This document shows, piece by piece, positions 8,754 to 18,461 of a stretch of DNA of 64,000 nt (positions are counted from its first letter, which is position 1; each line of letters starts with the position of its first letter). Origin of the DNA: Paenibacillus peoriae KCTC 3763 (GTDB lineage Bacteria; Bacillota; Bacilli; Paenibacillales; Paenibacillaceae); contig NZ_AGFX01000012.1 in NCBI RefSeq assembly GCF_000236805.1, positions 310,001-374,000 on the forward strand, written 5' to 3'. The translations under genes were made by a program, and so were the position numbers. Below the pieces are notes generated by a model, which was given only the letters and a program-made list of their open reading frames with translations, did no database searches and had not been told where the DNA came from.

Positions 8754-10253
8754 TTATAACGTAACGCCGTTTTTAAAAATAGCAAGCTCCCTGAAATTGT
8801 TTTTCTCGTTGTTTACCCAGGTTCCGCTGGCTACATCGACAATGTAATCCACAAAGCTGCGGAGCGCATCTTCCATGCTGACATCCTCCACCAATGAACC
8901 GGCGTTGTAGTCGATCCAATGGGGCTTAGCCTGATAAAGCGGCGAGTTGGTCGATACTTTCATCGTCGGAACAAAGGAGCCAAAAGGCGTACCGCGTCCG
9001 GTTGTGAAAATAACGAGCTGGCAGCCCGCTGCTGCGAGTGCCGAAGAAGCCACCAGATCGTTCCCTGGTGCGCTGAGCAGGTTGAGTCCTTTGGTCTTGA
9101 GACGCTCCCCGTACTGAATAACATCGGTGACCGTGGAGGACCCGGATTTTTGCGTACAGCCCAGAGATTTATCCTCCAGAGTCGTGATGCCTCCTGCTTT
9201 ATTGCCCGGTGACGGATTTTCGTATACCGGCTGCTTGTAATCCAGAAAATATTGCTTAAAATCGTTAATCAGATGTACGATCTTTCCGAATACCTGCTCA
9301 TCGGCAGCACGCTCCATTAAAATGGTCTCTGCGCCGAACATTTCAGGCACCTCAGTCAGCACCGTCGTTCCACCCTGCGCTGCCATATAATCCGACAGTC
9401 GTCCGAGCAGTGGATTGGCCGTAATGCCCGACAGGCCGTCAGAGCCGCCGCATTTCAAGCCAATGTTCAGCTCGGATAAAGGTACAGGCTCACGCCGATC
9501 TTCCTGCACCGCCGCAAAAATTTCATGCAGCAGCCGTACCCCTTCCTCCACCTCGTCCGATACTTCCTGAGACAGCAAAAACTTTACCCGCTCCGGATCA
9601 TATTCACCGATCGCTTCCTTGAATTCCTTCATTTCATTGTTCTCGCAGCCCAAACCAAGTACAAGCACACCGCCCGCGTTCGCGTGCTTTACGGCATCCA
9701 TTAAAATCGTGCGTGTATGCGCATGATCGTCACCCAGTTGGGAACAACCATAGTTATGCTTGAGCACAAGCGCATTTTCAAAAGGCGAAATATCGCCCAC
9801 TTCCTGCTTGAAGCGGTTCAATATAAGCTCGGCAATCCCGTTCACACAACCGACCGTTGGGACAATCCACAACTCATTGCGAATCCCCACACGACCGTCC
9901 TTTCGCCGAAAGCCTTGAAACGTCCGGCTCTCCTGTTCATATAAAAGGGGCGCTGACTTAGGGCTGTAGCTGTACTCCTCCACGCCCGTCAGATTTGTCT
10001 TCGTATTATGCGTATGCACATGCTGCCCGGCCTGAATGGGCTGAGTGGCATGACCGATGGGATACCCGTATTTCAGGACGTGTTCACCTTCGGGGATGTT
10101 CTGCAGCGCAATTTTATGCCCGCGCGCCACATCGTCGGCCAACTCCACGCGCTGATTTTCTTGCGTTCCCCACGCCAGTGTCTCTCCCCGCTTGTAATCG
10201 CGCAAAGCGACAGCCACGTTATCTTGATCATGGATTTGAATGAATTCCAGCAT
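8754..10253 (-). CDS. uxaA: Altronate dehydratase
   Basis: Dehydrates D-altronate to 2-keto-3-deoxygluconate in the galacturonate branch of hexuronate catabolism; iron- or manganese-dependent. The 499-residue protein has the N-terminal SAF-like domain (residues 1-90, with HVHTHN) and the large UxaA/GarD domain with FRRKDGRVGIRNE, HNYGCSQ and GLKCGGSDGLSGI blocks whose Cys and His residues are conserved in the family. Start ATG 10253 follows AAGGAGG. It is 17 bases behind uxaB and so shares its transcript; LacI-type sites in this locus suggest hexuronate induction. Confidence 0.95.
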   Translation of the reverse strand: MLEFIQIHDQDNVAVALRDYKRGETLAWGTQENQRVELADDVARGHKIALQNIPEGEHVLKYGYPIGHATQPIQAGQHVHTHNTKTNLTGVEEYSYSPKSAPLLYEQESRTFQGFRRKDGRVGIRNELWIVPTVGCVNGIAELILNRFKQEVGDISPFENALVLKHNYGCSQLGDDHAHTRTILMDAVKHANAGGVLVLGLGCENNEMKEFKEAIGEYDPERVKFLLSQEVSDEVEEGVRLLHEIFAAVQEDRREPVPLSELNIGLKCGGSDGLSGITANPLLGRLSDYMAAQGGTTVLTEVPEMFGAETILMERAADEQVFGKIVHLINDFKQYFLDYKQPVYENPSPGNKAGGITTLEDKSLGCTQKSGSSTVTDVIQYGERLKTKGLNLLSAPGNDLVASSALAAAGCQLVIFTTGRGTPFGSFVPTMKVSTNSPLYQAKPHWIDYNAGSLVEDVSMEDALRSFVDYIVDVASGTWVNNEKNNFRELAIFKNGVTL

Positions 10254-10270
10254 TCCGGTTTCCTCCTTGC

Positions 10271-11764
10271 TTATGCTCTGGGCGCGCTGTTCCCGGTTAG
10301 AACCTCCAGCGTCTCCTTTATTCCTCTGCTTGTTATTTCATACACGTGCTGTGCCGTCTGTTCAGCCAGCCCTTCGATCTGGTTCAGGTCTTGACCCCAC
10401 CATGTCTGCTTGCCAAGTACCTGTTCGGTCAATTGCTTCGCCCCGGCAAGGGTTCCGTCATATCTGCTCCACAGTTCACCAAATGCGCCCAGCACTTCCG
10501 CCTCGTCAGCCAAGGCAATCGGCTCGCCGTTTCTGTTTCCCCGGTAAAATACGAGCAAAGACGCCAGCGAAAATACAATTTTAGCGGGCAGCTCCTTATG
10601 CTGCTTCACATACTGGAGCAAGGATGGCAGGTTCCGCGTCTTGAACTTGGACACCGAATTCAGGGCAATACTCATGACATAATGATTCACATATGGATTA
10701 CGGAAGCGCTCGATAACATCGTCGGCATACAGATTCAATTCCGCTTCTGGAGAACCCAGCGTCGGAATGATTTCTTCTCGAATCAACGCTTGGATAAAAG
10801 CGCCCATCACCTCATGCTCGACCGCCTTCCCCACCGTATCCAGACCATATAAATAAGAGACAGGTGTAAGCGCCGTATGCGCCCCATTCAAAATGCGCAC
10901 CTTGCGTGTACGATAAGGCGCCATATCGTCAACAATCAGTACATTTAATCCCGCCAGATGAGCCGGCAGTTCTTCCTTCAGCCATTGCGGTCCTTCGATG
11001 ACCCAGAGGTGATATTGTTCGCCTACAACAACCAAATCGTCCTTGTAGCCCAATTCTGCTTGAATTTCATGAATCCGGTCTCTGGGATAACCAGGTACAA
11101 TCCGGTCCACCAAGCTGTTGCAGAACGTATTGGCTTCCTTCAGCCAGGCTGTAAATTCAGCCCCAAGTCCCCATTGATCAGCATATCTCAGTACAATCTC
11201 CTTGAGCGCATCACCATTGCGGTCGATCAACTCGCACGGAATGATCACCAGCCCCTTGCTCTGATCGCCTCCAAAAAATTGAAAGCGCTTGTACAGTAGA
11301 GCGGCCAGCTTACCCGGAAAGCTCTTTTGCGGGCGATCTTCCAGTCGATCCTCTGGCACATAAGCGATCCCTGCTTCCGTCGTGTTTGATACGACAAAGC
11401 GCAGCTCAGGCTTTTGGGATAACGCCTCATATTCAGCGAAGTCTGAGGTGTACGGATTGAGCCCACGGGTTACACACTCCACTAAGGTATGCTCCTTCAT
11501 GGCTTGCCCATCCTTAATCCCTTCGAGAATGACCGTATACAGGCCCTCCTGCTCGTTAAGCTTCTCCACCATGCCTCCCGGCTGCGGTTGTACGATCACA
11601 ACACCCGTATTCCATTCTGCCTGCTTATTCATTTTGTCGAATTGCCAGTCTACAAATGCACGCAGGAAGTTACCTTCCCCAAATTGCAGCACCCTCTCAG
11701 GATACGGTTCTGTTACAATAAAGCTTTTTCTGTTTAATTGGTCTAATTCATCTACTTTTTTCAT
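10271..11764 (-). CDS. uxaB: Tagaturonate reductase (altronate oxidoreductase)
   Basis: Reduces D-tagaturonate to D-altronate with NADH, the step before UxaA. The 497-residue protein belongs to the polyol/mannitol dehydrogenase family: an N-terminal nucleotide-binding region with VLQFGEGNFLRAFVDW and a C-terminal domain containing KVRILNGAHTALTPVSYL, with the family's catalytic Lys-Asn-His arrangement partly visible. ATG 11764 follows GGAGG. First gene of uxaB-uxaA; a LacI-type half-degenerate operator lies about 120 bases upstream. Confidence 0.95.
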   Translation of the reverse strand: MKKVDELDQLNRKSFIVTEPYPERVLQFGEGNFLRAFVDWQFDKMNKQAEWNTGVVIVQPQPGGMVEKLNEQEGLYTVILEGIKDGQAMKEHTLVECVTRGLNPYTSDFAEYEALSQKPELRFVVSNTTEAGIAYVPEDRLEDRPQKSFPGKLAALLYKRFQFFGGDQSKGLVIIPCELIDRNGDALKEIVLRYADQWGLGAEFTAWLKEANTFCNSLVDRIVPGYPRDRIHEIQAELGYKDDLVVVGEQYHLWVIEGPQWLKEELPAHLAGLNVLIVDDMAPYRTRKVRILNGAHTALTPVSYLYGLDTVGKAVEHEVMGAFIQALIREEIIPTLGSPEAELNLYADDVIERFRNPYVNHYVMSIALNSVSKFKTRNLPSLLQYVKQHKELPAKIVFSLASLLVFYRGNRNGEPIALADEAEVLGAFGELWSRYDGTLAGAKQLTEQVLGKQTWWGQDLNQIEGLAEQTAQHVYEITSRGIKETLEVLTGNSAPRA

Positions 11765-11882
11765 TCGGAGTATCCTCCCATTATTACCATTATGATTGCA
11801 AGGTTATTTTATCACAATGCACACGTGAACAAAATAGTTTTCTCAACATTTTTAGATTTTATAAATATTAATGACAATAATA

Positions 11883-11896
11883 TGAACACGTTAACA
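11883..11896. promoter_or_regulatory. Candidate LacI-family operator upstream of uxaB
   Basis: TGAACACGTTAACA resembles the palindromic TGTTAACGTTAACA site found before uxaC; one half is intact. It sits in the 322-base gap between uxaB and the divergent poxB-like gene, which otherwise holds only AT-rich promoter-like sequence. The local LacI regulator is the obvious candidate binder. Confidence 0.5.
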
Positions 11897-12086
11897 TAAG
11901 AGATTGTACGTCAATCCGCAGTCTATGCCCCTCTTACTGCTGTTTCGCCCCTGATCCAAGATGGTTAAGGCTAACTGTCACCCTCTCCCGCGGACTTGTT
12001 ATGAGACATTTCAGGAGAATAGATGCAAGAAGGCACGGGCAGGATAAAGTTACTTAATAAACGAGGTCCAAGCAGGAGGAACTTCT

Positions 12087-13811
12087 ATGAAGACAATCGC
12101 AGATACTATTGTACAAGTTTTGGTCAACGCAGGAGTCAAACGGATTTATGGCATCGTTGGAGATTCTTTAAACAATATGGTTGATTCCATTCGCAGTAAT
12201 GGCCAAATCGAATGGATTCATGTGAGGCACGAAGAGGTGGCTGCCTTTGCAGCCGGGGCGGATGCTGATCTTAGTGGAAGCATTGCTGTATGTGCCGGAA
12301 GCAGTGGTCCCGGAAACCTGCATCTGATTAACGGATTATATGATTGCCACCGCAATCGGGTGCCTGTACTCGCGATTGCAGCCCATATTCCAAGTGACGA
12401 GATTGGAAGTGAATACTTTCAGGCTACACATCCCGAGCATCTTTTCGGAGAATGCAGTCACTTCTGTGAGGTGATTACGACACCGAGGCAGGTTCCAAGA
12501 ACCGTGACCATGGCTATTCAACAGGCCGTTTCACGTTCAGGTGTCTCCGTCATTGTTCTTCCCGGTGATATAGCAGGTTTGGAGGCGGAAAAGGTCCCCG
12601 TCCCCGAACACGTCTACCATCCCACTGCCCCTGTCGTGCATCCGTCAGCTTCCGAAATTTCCCGGCTGGCCGAGTATTTAAATAAAGGCGAGCGTATTAC
12701 TTTGTTATGCGGAGCAGGCTGCGCACAATCTCACGAATTGCTCATGCAGCTATGCGACAAGCTAAAATCACCTATGGTGTCTGCTCTGCGGGGCAAGGAA
12801 TATCTGGAATATAACAATCCTTATTATGCAGGCTTGACCGGGTTGATCGGATATTCCTCCGGGTACCATGCGATGATGGATTGTGACGTCCTGCTTATGC
12901 TCGGAACCGATTTTCCTTACAGACAATTTTATCCCGAGGATGCGATTGTGCTGCAGGTAGATATAGAACCCGCCCATCTCGGCAGACGCACTCCTTTAAC
13001 CTATGGATTGTGTGGGGATGTAAAAGCAACGCTGGAGATGCTGCTTCCTCATTTAACGTCAGAGCATGAGTCCAAGCATCTGGAGAAAGCCGTCTCCCGC
13101 TACTCCAAGGTCCGCGAGGAACTGGATGAACTGGCGGTTGGCAAACCAGGTCATACACCGATCCATCCGCAATATCTCACCAAGGTCATTAGTGATGCCG
13201 CTCAAGCCAATGCCATTTTCACCTGTGATGTTGGTACGCCGACGGTATGGGCAGCACGTTATTTACAGATGAACGGCCAGCGGCGGCTTATCGGTTCCTT
13301 CAACCATGGATCGATGGCAAACGCACTGCCGCAAGCAATTGGTGCACAGGCCACCGAGCCTGCACGGCAGGTCATTTCCCTCTCGGGCGATGGCGGACTC
13401 ACGATGCTGATGGGCGATCTGCTAACCCTTAAGCAACATCAATTGCCTGTTAAAGTCATTGTATTCAATAACGGCGCTCTTGGTTTTGTCGAGCTGGAAA
13501 TGAAAGCGGCCGGGTTTCTGGAAAGTGGTACCGAGCTGGTTAACCCTGATTTTGGCACTGTAGCGCAAGCCATGGGACTACAAGGCATCCGGGTTGAAGA
13601 TCCATCTATGCTGGAGGATGCTATTCAGCAAGCATTGGCCTATGACGGCCCTGTGGTGGTGGATGTGGTGGTGAACCGTCAGGAGCTATCCATGCCGCCT
13701 AAAATTAATCTTAAACAAGCACAAGGCTTTACATTGTGGATGATGAAAGCGGTGCTGAACGGGCGCGGTGACGAGATTGTTGAACTGGCAAAAACCAATC
13801 TCTTTCGTTAA
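12087..13811 (+). CDS. Thiamine pyrophosphate-dependent pyruvate oxidase/dehydrogenase (PoxB-like)
   Basis: A 574-residue member of the acetolactate synthase-like TPP enzymes, closest in pattern to pyruvate oxidase or quinone-linked pyruvate dehydrogenase, giving acetate or acetyl phosphate and CO2. The N-terminal domain has the catalytic Glu in HVRHEEVAAFAAGADA, the middle domain is FAD-binding in this family, and the C-terminal domain carries the TPP motif SGDGGLTMLMGDLLTL followed by VIVFNN. A C-terminal tail after residue 530 could be the membrane-binding part of quinone-linked forms. ATG follows AGGAGG. It is transcribed rightward, inside the otherwise leftward hexuronate locus; whether it shares its control is unknown. 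Confidence 0.88.
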   Translation: MKTIADTIVQVLVNAGVKRIYGIVGDSLNNMVDSIRSNGQIEWIHVRHEEVAAFAAGADADLSGSIAVCAGSSGPGNLHLINGLYDCHRNRVPVLAIAAHIPSDEIGSEYFQATHPEHLFGECSHFCEVITTPRQVPRTVTMAIQQAVSRSGVSVIVLPGDIAGLEAEKVPVPEHVYHPTAPVVHPSASEISRLAEYLNKGERITLLCGAGCAQSHELLMQLCDKLKSPMVSALRGKEYLEYNNPYYAGLTGLIGYSSGYHAMMDCDVLLMLGTDFPYRQFYPEDAIVLQVDIEPAHLGRRTPLTYGLCGDVKATLEMLLPHLTSEHESKHLEKAVSRYSKVREELDELAVGKPGHTPIHPQYLTKVISDAAQANAIFTCDVGTPTVWAARYLQMNGQRRLIGSFNHGSMANALPQAIGAQATEPARQVISLSGDGGLTMLMGDLLTLKQHQLPVKVIVFNNGALGFVELEMKAAGFLESGTELVNPDFGTVAQAMGLQGIRVEDPSMLEDAIQQALAYDGPVVVDVVVNRQELSMPPKINLKQAQGFTLWMMKAVLNGRGDEIVELAKTNLFR

Positions 13812-13842
13812 GTACCGACGAAGCAACACGATTTTAGACAAA

Positions 13843-13884
13843 AAAAGGGCAGGAACAGCGCATATGCACTGGACCTGCCCTTTT
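13843..13884. terminator. Bidirectional intrinsic terminator
   Basis: AAAAGGGCAGG and CCTGCCCTTTT form an 11-bp stem with a partly paired loop. T-runs occur in both directions (TTTT on plus; seven T on minus), so it can end both the rightward pyruvate oxidase gene and the leftward LacI regulator gene. Confidence 0.85.
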
Positions 13885-13911
13885 GCGGCCTGCCTGTTTT
13901 CAGAATGATAT

Positions 13912-14916
13912 TCAGCCTGGTCTCTTAGCCGTCGATTTCCGCTTCATAAGCGCAGTCTCCATAAATATAAGCTCACCCTCGTTCGACGGTGACTGAATCC
14001 GTTCCAGAATGCATTCAGCTCCACGCGCGCTAATCTGCTCTATCGGCCTTTTGACCGTCGTTAACGGCGGAGTTGTATACATGGAGAAACCAATATCGTC
14101 AAAGCCAATAACAGATACGTCCTCAGGTACCTTCAAACCGTTTTCAAATACTGCATTCATCGCACCGATGGCCATATCATCATTAGAGCAAAATACCGCA
14201 GTCGGCGGCTCCTGCAAGAAAAGCAGCTGCTTCATCGCCTGGCTTCCACTTTCGGTGTCATAATGCCCCCGGACGATGTATTCGTGTCGGATCGGCTTTC
14301 CCTTATCAATCAGCGCATTCATGAAACCTTCGCGGCGTTGCTGGGTAGACTTGAAGCCTTCCACCCCTTCGATGATTGCGATGCGTTCATGTCCACTTTC
14401 AATGAGAAAAGAAACCGCCGCATAGGACCCTTCCTTATCATTGGAAATCACATTCACGATGCCAGCTCCGGACACCTGACGAAGCAGTACAACAAGCGGA
14501 ATGCCCTGACCGAGCACATGATAAATAAACGGGTTGTCCGCTTCGCTTTGACTCATCAGAATAATGCCATCAAAACGTTTGCGGTGAATGGCCGAAAAAT
14601 CGGTATAATCATCAATTCCTCGCACAAACAAATTGTAATCCACCCCGATGACATGATTCACTCCACGAATGGTATCCGCAAAAAAACTGGAGCTGGTGCC
14701 TTGTGAAATACTGGTGAAAAACAGGCCAATCGTATGCGAGCGCTGGAGAACAAGGCTTTTGGCGTTAAAGTTTGGAATATAATTCAGTTGCTCTGCCAAT
14801 TCCATAATTTTGCGTTTCGTATCTTCTTTAATCAGCGGGCTATTGTTAAGCGCCCGGGAGACGGTTGTATGGGAGACATTCGCCAATTTGGCAATGTCTT
14901 TAATGGTAGCTGCCAT
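13912..14916 (-). CDS. LacI family transcriptional regulator, probable hexuronate regulator
   Basis: A 334-residue LacI-type repressor. The N-terminal HTH (ATIKDIAKLANVSHTTVSRA) and hinge helix are intact, followed by a periplasmic-binding-protein-like sensor domain (about residues 60-330) with the usual GFDDIGFSMYTTPPLTTV block. It is the third gene of a leftward run uxaC-symporter-lacI. Palindromes with the core AACGTTAA upstream of uxaC and a related site upstream of uxaB are plausible operators. In Bacillus, hexuronate genes are controlled by LacI-type ExuR and KdgR; which orthologue this is cannot be settled here. Confidence 0.9.
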   Translation of the reverse strand: MAATIKDIAKLANVSHTTVSRALNNSPLIKEDTKRKIMELAEQLNYIPNFNAKSLVLQRSHTIGLFFTSISQGTSSSFFADTIRGVNHVIGVDYNLFVRGIDDYTDFSAIHRKRFDGIILMSQSEADNPFIYHVLGQGIPLVVLLRQVSGAGIVNVISNDKEGSYAAVSFLIESGHERIAIIEGVEGFKSTQQRREGFMNALIDKGKPIRHEYIVRGHYDTESGSQAMKQLLFLQEPPTAVFCSNDDMAIGAMNAVFENGLKVPEDVSVIGFDDIGFSMYTTPPLTTVKRPIEQISARGAECILERIQSPSNEGELIFMETALMKRKSTAKRPG

Positions 14917-15002
14917 ATACGTATCCTTTCTTTAGTGAGGCTCTAAAAAATTATATACCCACCATACCACAGGAGCCGCCCGGAAAAGAAGACTTTCACA
15001 AA

Positions 15003-16403
15003 TTATACGCGGTTTTCCGCATGTCGACGCTGTAAGTCTTGAACCATTTCTGCATGTTTGCTGTCAGTCAGCTTATACATTTTACCGATAACCAGCATGG
15101 CCAATGCCAGGGCAACAGCCGGATAAAGACAAAGCAATGCCTTGATCCCGAGCAGTGTTCCAGAGGACTGAACCACATTCGGAACATATCCTATGAACGC
15201 CAGTCCGATACCCGATAGAAAGCCGGACAAGGATTGAGCCAGCTTGCGCGAAAAATTGAATAGTGAGTACGTAATCCCTTCCTTCCGCTCCCCGGATGAC
15301 CATTCGCCGTAGTCAATGATATCGGAGACAAATGCCCAGGTCACTCCGTTAGGAATACTTATACCAATGAACGAAATACTGGCCAGGATCGTGAAAATAT
15401 ATACATTTGAAGGCATAAAAAAGTTGATGGAATCGGCAATGACACTAACCAGCATCCCGAGCATGGCTGTTTTTCGTTTACCAAAACGCCGCACCAGCTT
15501 GGGCAGGAACAACACACCCAGCAGCGACGAACCGATAATAATAAAATTCATATAAGCCATTAGCTCTACATGCCCCAAATTATATTCGGCAAAATAGATC
15601 AGCAGTGCGGACTTGATGTTGTACGCGGATATGGTGAAAATCGTCATCAAAACGAGTACCAGCAAAGGCTTGTTATTCGTAAAGGTGTGCACAATAACGC
15701 CTAAAGACAACTTTTCCTTGGGTCCGGATTGACTAATAATACGTTCTTTCGTTCCTCGGTAACATATAATGAAAGCGATCACACCAATGAGTGACATGAT
15801 TCCCATCACAACCGGATAACCAACATGATGGTTAGGAAACAGCAAAATCAGCGGCATGACAACGACACTGGTTACAAATAATGCGCCCAGTGAGCCTGCC
15901 TGACGGAAAGAAGACAAGGAGGCACGCTGAATGGTATCCTGTGTAATGGCCGCACCCAGTGAGCCATATGGAATATTTACGATAGAATAGCCAATCCCCC
16001 AGATCATATAGGACGCATAAGCGTAAATGAGTTTGCCTGTGGGTGAAATATTGGGCGAAATAAAGGTAAGAATCGTAAGAATCGCAAGGATAACGCTTCC
16101 AATGATGAGAAAAGGTCTGAATTTCCCACGTGAACCAATATGCTTGCGATAATCCACAAAGGAACCGACAACCGGATCACATATGGCGGCAAACAGCTTG
16201 CTGACCAAAAAAATGCCGGCGGCTGCTCCCGCTGAAACACCTGCCACATCCGTAAAAAATTTCAGCAGATACAACTGCCCCAAATCAAACATGAATCCGT
16301 TGCCAAAGTCACCCATACCGTAAGAAATCTTTTCCTTCAGGCTAATGCGCTCGCCCGTCTTGTTGTCAGATAGAACGCTCTCCTGTACGATAGGTACTCC
16401 CAT
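15003..16403 (-). CDS. GPH-type sugar:cation symporter, probable hexuronate/oligouronide importer
   Basis: A 466-residue, about 12-helix membrane protein of the glycoside-pentoside-hexuronide symporter family within the MFS. It has the N-terminal KEKISYGMGDFGNGFMFDLG block typical of MelB/YicJ-like proteins, a DPVVGSFVDY motif in loop 2-3 and conserved helix 10-11 sequence SDIIDYGEW. Start ATG 16403 follows AGGAG with 9 bases. Position between uxaC and the LacI regulator indicates uptake of galacturonate, glucuronate or their oligomers; the precise substrate is inference. Confidence 0.88.
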   Translation of the reverse strand: MGVPIVQESVLSDNKTGERISLKEKISYGMGDFGNGFMFDLGQLYLLKFFTDVAGVSAGAAAGIFLVSKLFAAICDPVVGSFVDYRKHIGSRGKFRPFLIIGSVILAILTILTFISPNISPTGKLIYAYASYMIWGIGYSIVNIPYGSLGAAITQDTIQRASLSSFRQAGSLGALFVTSVVVMPLILLFPNHHVGYPVVMGIMSLIGVIAFIICYRGTKERIISQSGPKEKLSLGVIVHTFTNNKPLLVLVLMTIFTISAYNIKSALLIYFAEYNLGHVELMAYMNFIIIGSSLLGVLFLPKLVRRFGKRKTAMLGMLVSVIADSINFFMPSNVYIFTILASISFIGISIPNGVTWAFVSDIIDYGEWSSGERKEGITYSLFNFSRKLAQSLSGFLSGIGLAFIGYVPNVVQSSGTLLGIKALLCLYPAVALALAMLVIGKMYKLTDSKHAEMVQDLQRRHAENRV

Positions 16404-16471
16404 ACCTACTCACTCCTCTTTGATTGTGATTTAATTCACATGAATGTTTGATATCTACCCTGTGGTCAACC

Positions 16472-16519
16472 GCTCTTACCAGGCCGTTTGCAGCAGCTTC
16501 CTGGCAAGAGCATTTTTTT
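16472..16519 (+). terminator. Hairpin with plus-strand T-run between uxaC and the symporter gene
   Basis: GCTCTTACCAGG (16472-16483) and CCTGGCAAGAGC (16500-16511) form a 12-bp stem. On the plus strand ATTTTTTT follows, making a standard terminator for rightward transcripts although no gene reads that way here. In the leftward uxaC mRNA the same hairpin lacks a T-run and may instead protect the upstream part of the message. Confidence 0.6.
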
Positions 16520-16555
16520 ATGAAATACGTAAGCTATTGCCTTGACATAAAAGTG

Positions 16556-17980
16556 TCATTTGCTATGAACAACGGTGGGGAAATTAAAATATTGCTCGGC
16601 GTTATTGTAGCAAATATTTTGCACCATGGCTCCGAGCAGCTCCAGATCCTCAGGCGCCTTGCCTTCCTGAACCCATGTTCCGATCAGATCGCAGAGTATG
16701 CGCCGGAAATATTCGTGGCGTGTGTAGGACAGGAAGCTGCGAGAATCTGTTAGCATACCGATAAAACGGGACAGCACCCCGTGATTGGCCAGCAGCTTCA
16801 TCTGCTCCTGCATGCCTTCAATATGGTCGTTAAACCACCATGCCGTACCAAACTGAATTTTGCCCACGGTTCCACCGGATTGGAAGCAGCCTGCAAGACT
16901 TGCCAGCACTGGGTAATCAACCGAATTGAGCGAGTATAAAATCGTTCGCGGCAATCCTCCTGCCAGCTCCTGCGCGTCCAGCAATGCCGCCAGCGAGCGG
17001 GCAAAGGAGCCGTCATTTACGGCATCGTAGCCGGTATCCGGTCCCAGATGACGGAACATGGCGGTATTATTGTTACGCAGCGCGTGAATATGGTATTGCA
17101 TCGCCCAGCCAAGCTCTGCATACTGCTTACCGAGGAATACCAGCACGTATGATTTATATTTCGCCTCCTCTAACGGAGTCACACGACCTTCCTTCAGTGC
17201 CTTGCCGAATATGGCTGCCGCTTCTTCCCGTGTCGCTTCCTCATAGACTACAGTATCCAGTGCATGATCGGATACCCGTCCTCCAGCAGCATGAAAATGG
17301 CGCACCCGGCTCGCCAGCGCATTCAAAAATCCTTCAAAGCCGGAAACATTCAGGCCGCTGACCTCACCCAGGCGGGATACCCAAGGCTGGAAGGTTTCAC
17401 GATTTATTTCAAGAGCTTTATCCGGGCGGAAGCTTGGCAGCACAGCCACTGGGAAATCGCTCAGCTTGCTGATTTGTTTATGGTATTCAAGATGGTCCGT
17501 CGGATCATCTGTGGTGCACACAACAGTTACCTTCGAATTTACAATCAGATCACGCGCCCCAAAGCCCTCTCCCTGCAGCTTTTGGTTCACTTTCTCCCAG
17601 ATCAAAGGTGCGTTCTGTTCATTTAGCAGCTCATAGACACCGAAAAAGCGTTGAAGCTCCAAATGTGTCCAATGATACAGTGGGTTACCGATCAGTGTAG
17701 GTACCGTTTTGGCCCAAGCCAAAAACTTGTCATAATCCTCGGCATCCCCCGTAATCAAGCGCTCCTCTACCCCATTGGCCCGCATCAGTCTCCACTTGTA
17801 ATGATCTCCGTACAACCAAGCTTCCGTAATATTCTTGAATTTTTTATTTTCGTAAATTTCCTGCGGACTTAAATGACAATGATAGTCGATAATCGACATA
17901 TCCTTGGCATACTGATGATACAAAATTTCAGCTGTGGGATTGCTTAACAAAAAGTTTTCATCTAAAAACGCTTTAGTCAT
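16556..17980 (-). CDS. uxaC: Glucuronate isomerase
   Basis: Converts D-glucuronate to fructuronate and D-galacturonate to tagaturonate, the first intracellular step of hexuronate use. The 474-residue protein belongs to the amidohydrolase-like isomerases; the N-terminal FLDENFLLSNPTAEILYHQY and DYHCHLSP blocks (metal-binding His-x-His) and the C-terminal LTDSRSFLSYTRHEYFRR block are well conserved. ATG 17980 follows a GGGATGAG box. It heads the uxaC-symporter-lacI run, with two LacI-type operators in its upstream region. Confidence 0.96.
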   Translation of the reverse strand: MTKAFLDENFLLSNPTAEILYHQYAKDMSIIDYHCHLSPQEIYENKKFKNITEAWLYGDHYKWRLMRANGVEERLITGDAEDYDKFLAWAKTVPTLIGNPLYHWTHLELQRFFGVYELLNEQNAPLIWEKVNQKLQGEGFGARDLIVNSKVTVVCTTDDPTDHLEYHKQISKLSDFPVAVLPSFRPDKALEINRETFQPWVSRLGEVSGLNVSGFEGFLNALASRVRHFHAAGGRVSDHALDTVVYEEATREEAAAIFGKALKEGRVTPLEEAKYKSYVLVFLGKQYAELGWAMQYHIHALRNNNTAMFRHLGPDTGYDAVNDGSFARSLAALLDAQELAGGLPRTILYSLNSVDYPVLASLAGCFQSGGTVGKIQFGTAWWFNDHIEGMQEQMKLLANHGVLSRFIGMLTDSRSFLSYTRHEYFRRILCDLIGTWVQEGKAPEDLELLGAMVQNICYNNAEQYFNFPTVVHSK

Positions 17981-18019
17981 TACTCTCTCATCCCTTCTAT
18001 AGTCCTCTTTCCAACAAAA

Positions 18020-18035
18020 TTGTTAACGTTAACAA
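18020..18035. promoter_or_regulatory. Palindromic LacI-family operator before uxaC
   Basis: TTGTTAACGTTAACAA is a perfect 16-base palindrome 40 bases upstream of the uxaC start. Its centre, AACGTT, is typical of LacI-family sites. It probably overlaps or follows the uxaC promoter. Confidence 0.75.
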
Positions 18036-18172
18036 AAATGATTGTATTCCGCCTATTATTTAGCAATAGCATTCTGCATAACTTAACAGGTCACGTTATT
18101 ATACAAGATGAACAGGCCATATTATGATTCCTGCTTGTCATATCGCCCTGGATCATTTCACCTTAAATTTAA

Positions 18173-18186
18173 TGTTTACGTTAACA
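18173..18186. promoter_or_regulatory. Second LacI-type operator upstream of uxaC
   Basis: TGTTTACGTTAACA matches the proximal operator at 12 of 14 positions or better and lies about 150 bases further upstream, a spacing compatible with DNA looping. The 480-base gap here (17981-18461) otherwise holds the divergent uxaC and alsS promoters and no visible gene. Confidence 0.6.
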
Positions 18187-18461
18187 ACAACTATATTGTA
18201 ACCGCTATCCTTTGCAGAGGAAAGTGATTTTTATCATGTGAGATGACAAAAAATAGTCAGGAATTCCTTTTCCAAATCTCCGCACTTTGTATTTCCCCAT
18301 TAAAACGGCATTTCGAAAACGATTTCATTATTTTTTGCTATTTTTCTGAAAATTTCTCTCTTGAAAATACCAGTTATTGTATTATAATTGTCACATGCAT
18401 CCAATGTTTTACATTGAAAATTTTTCATAATATTTCAAAGACAAAAGAAGAGGTGACTGCA

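Noticed and set aside
18243-18461. N-terminal extension of the alsS frame
   Set aside because: AT-rich, without a ribosome binding site or homology; TTG 18462 has a good site and gives normal AlsS length.
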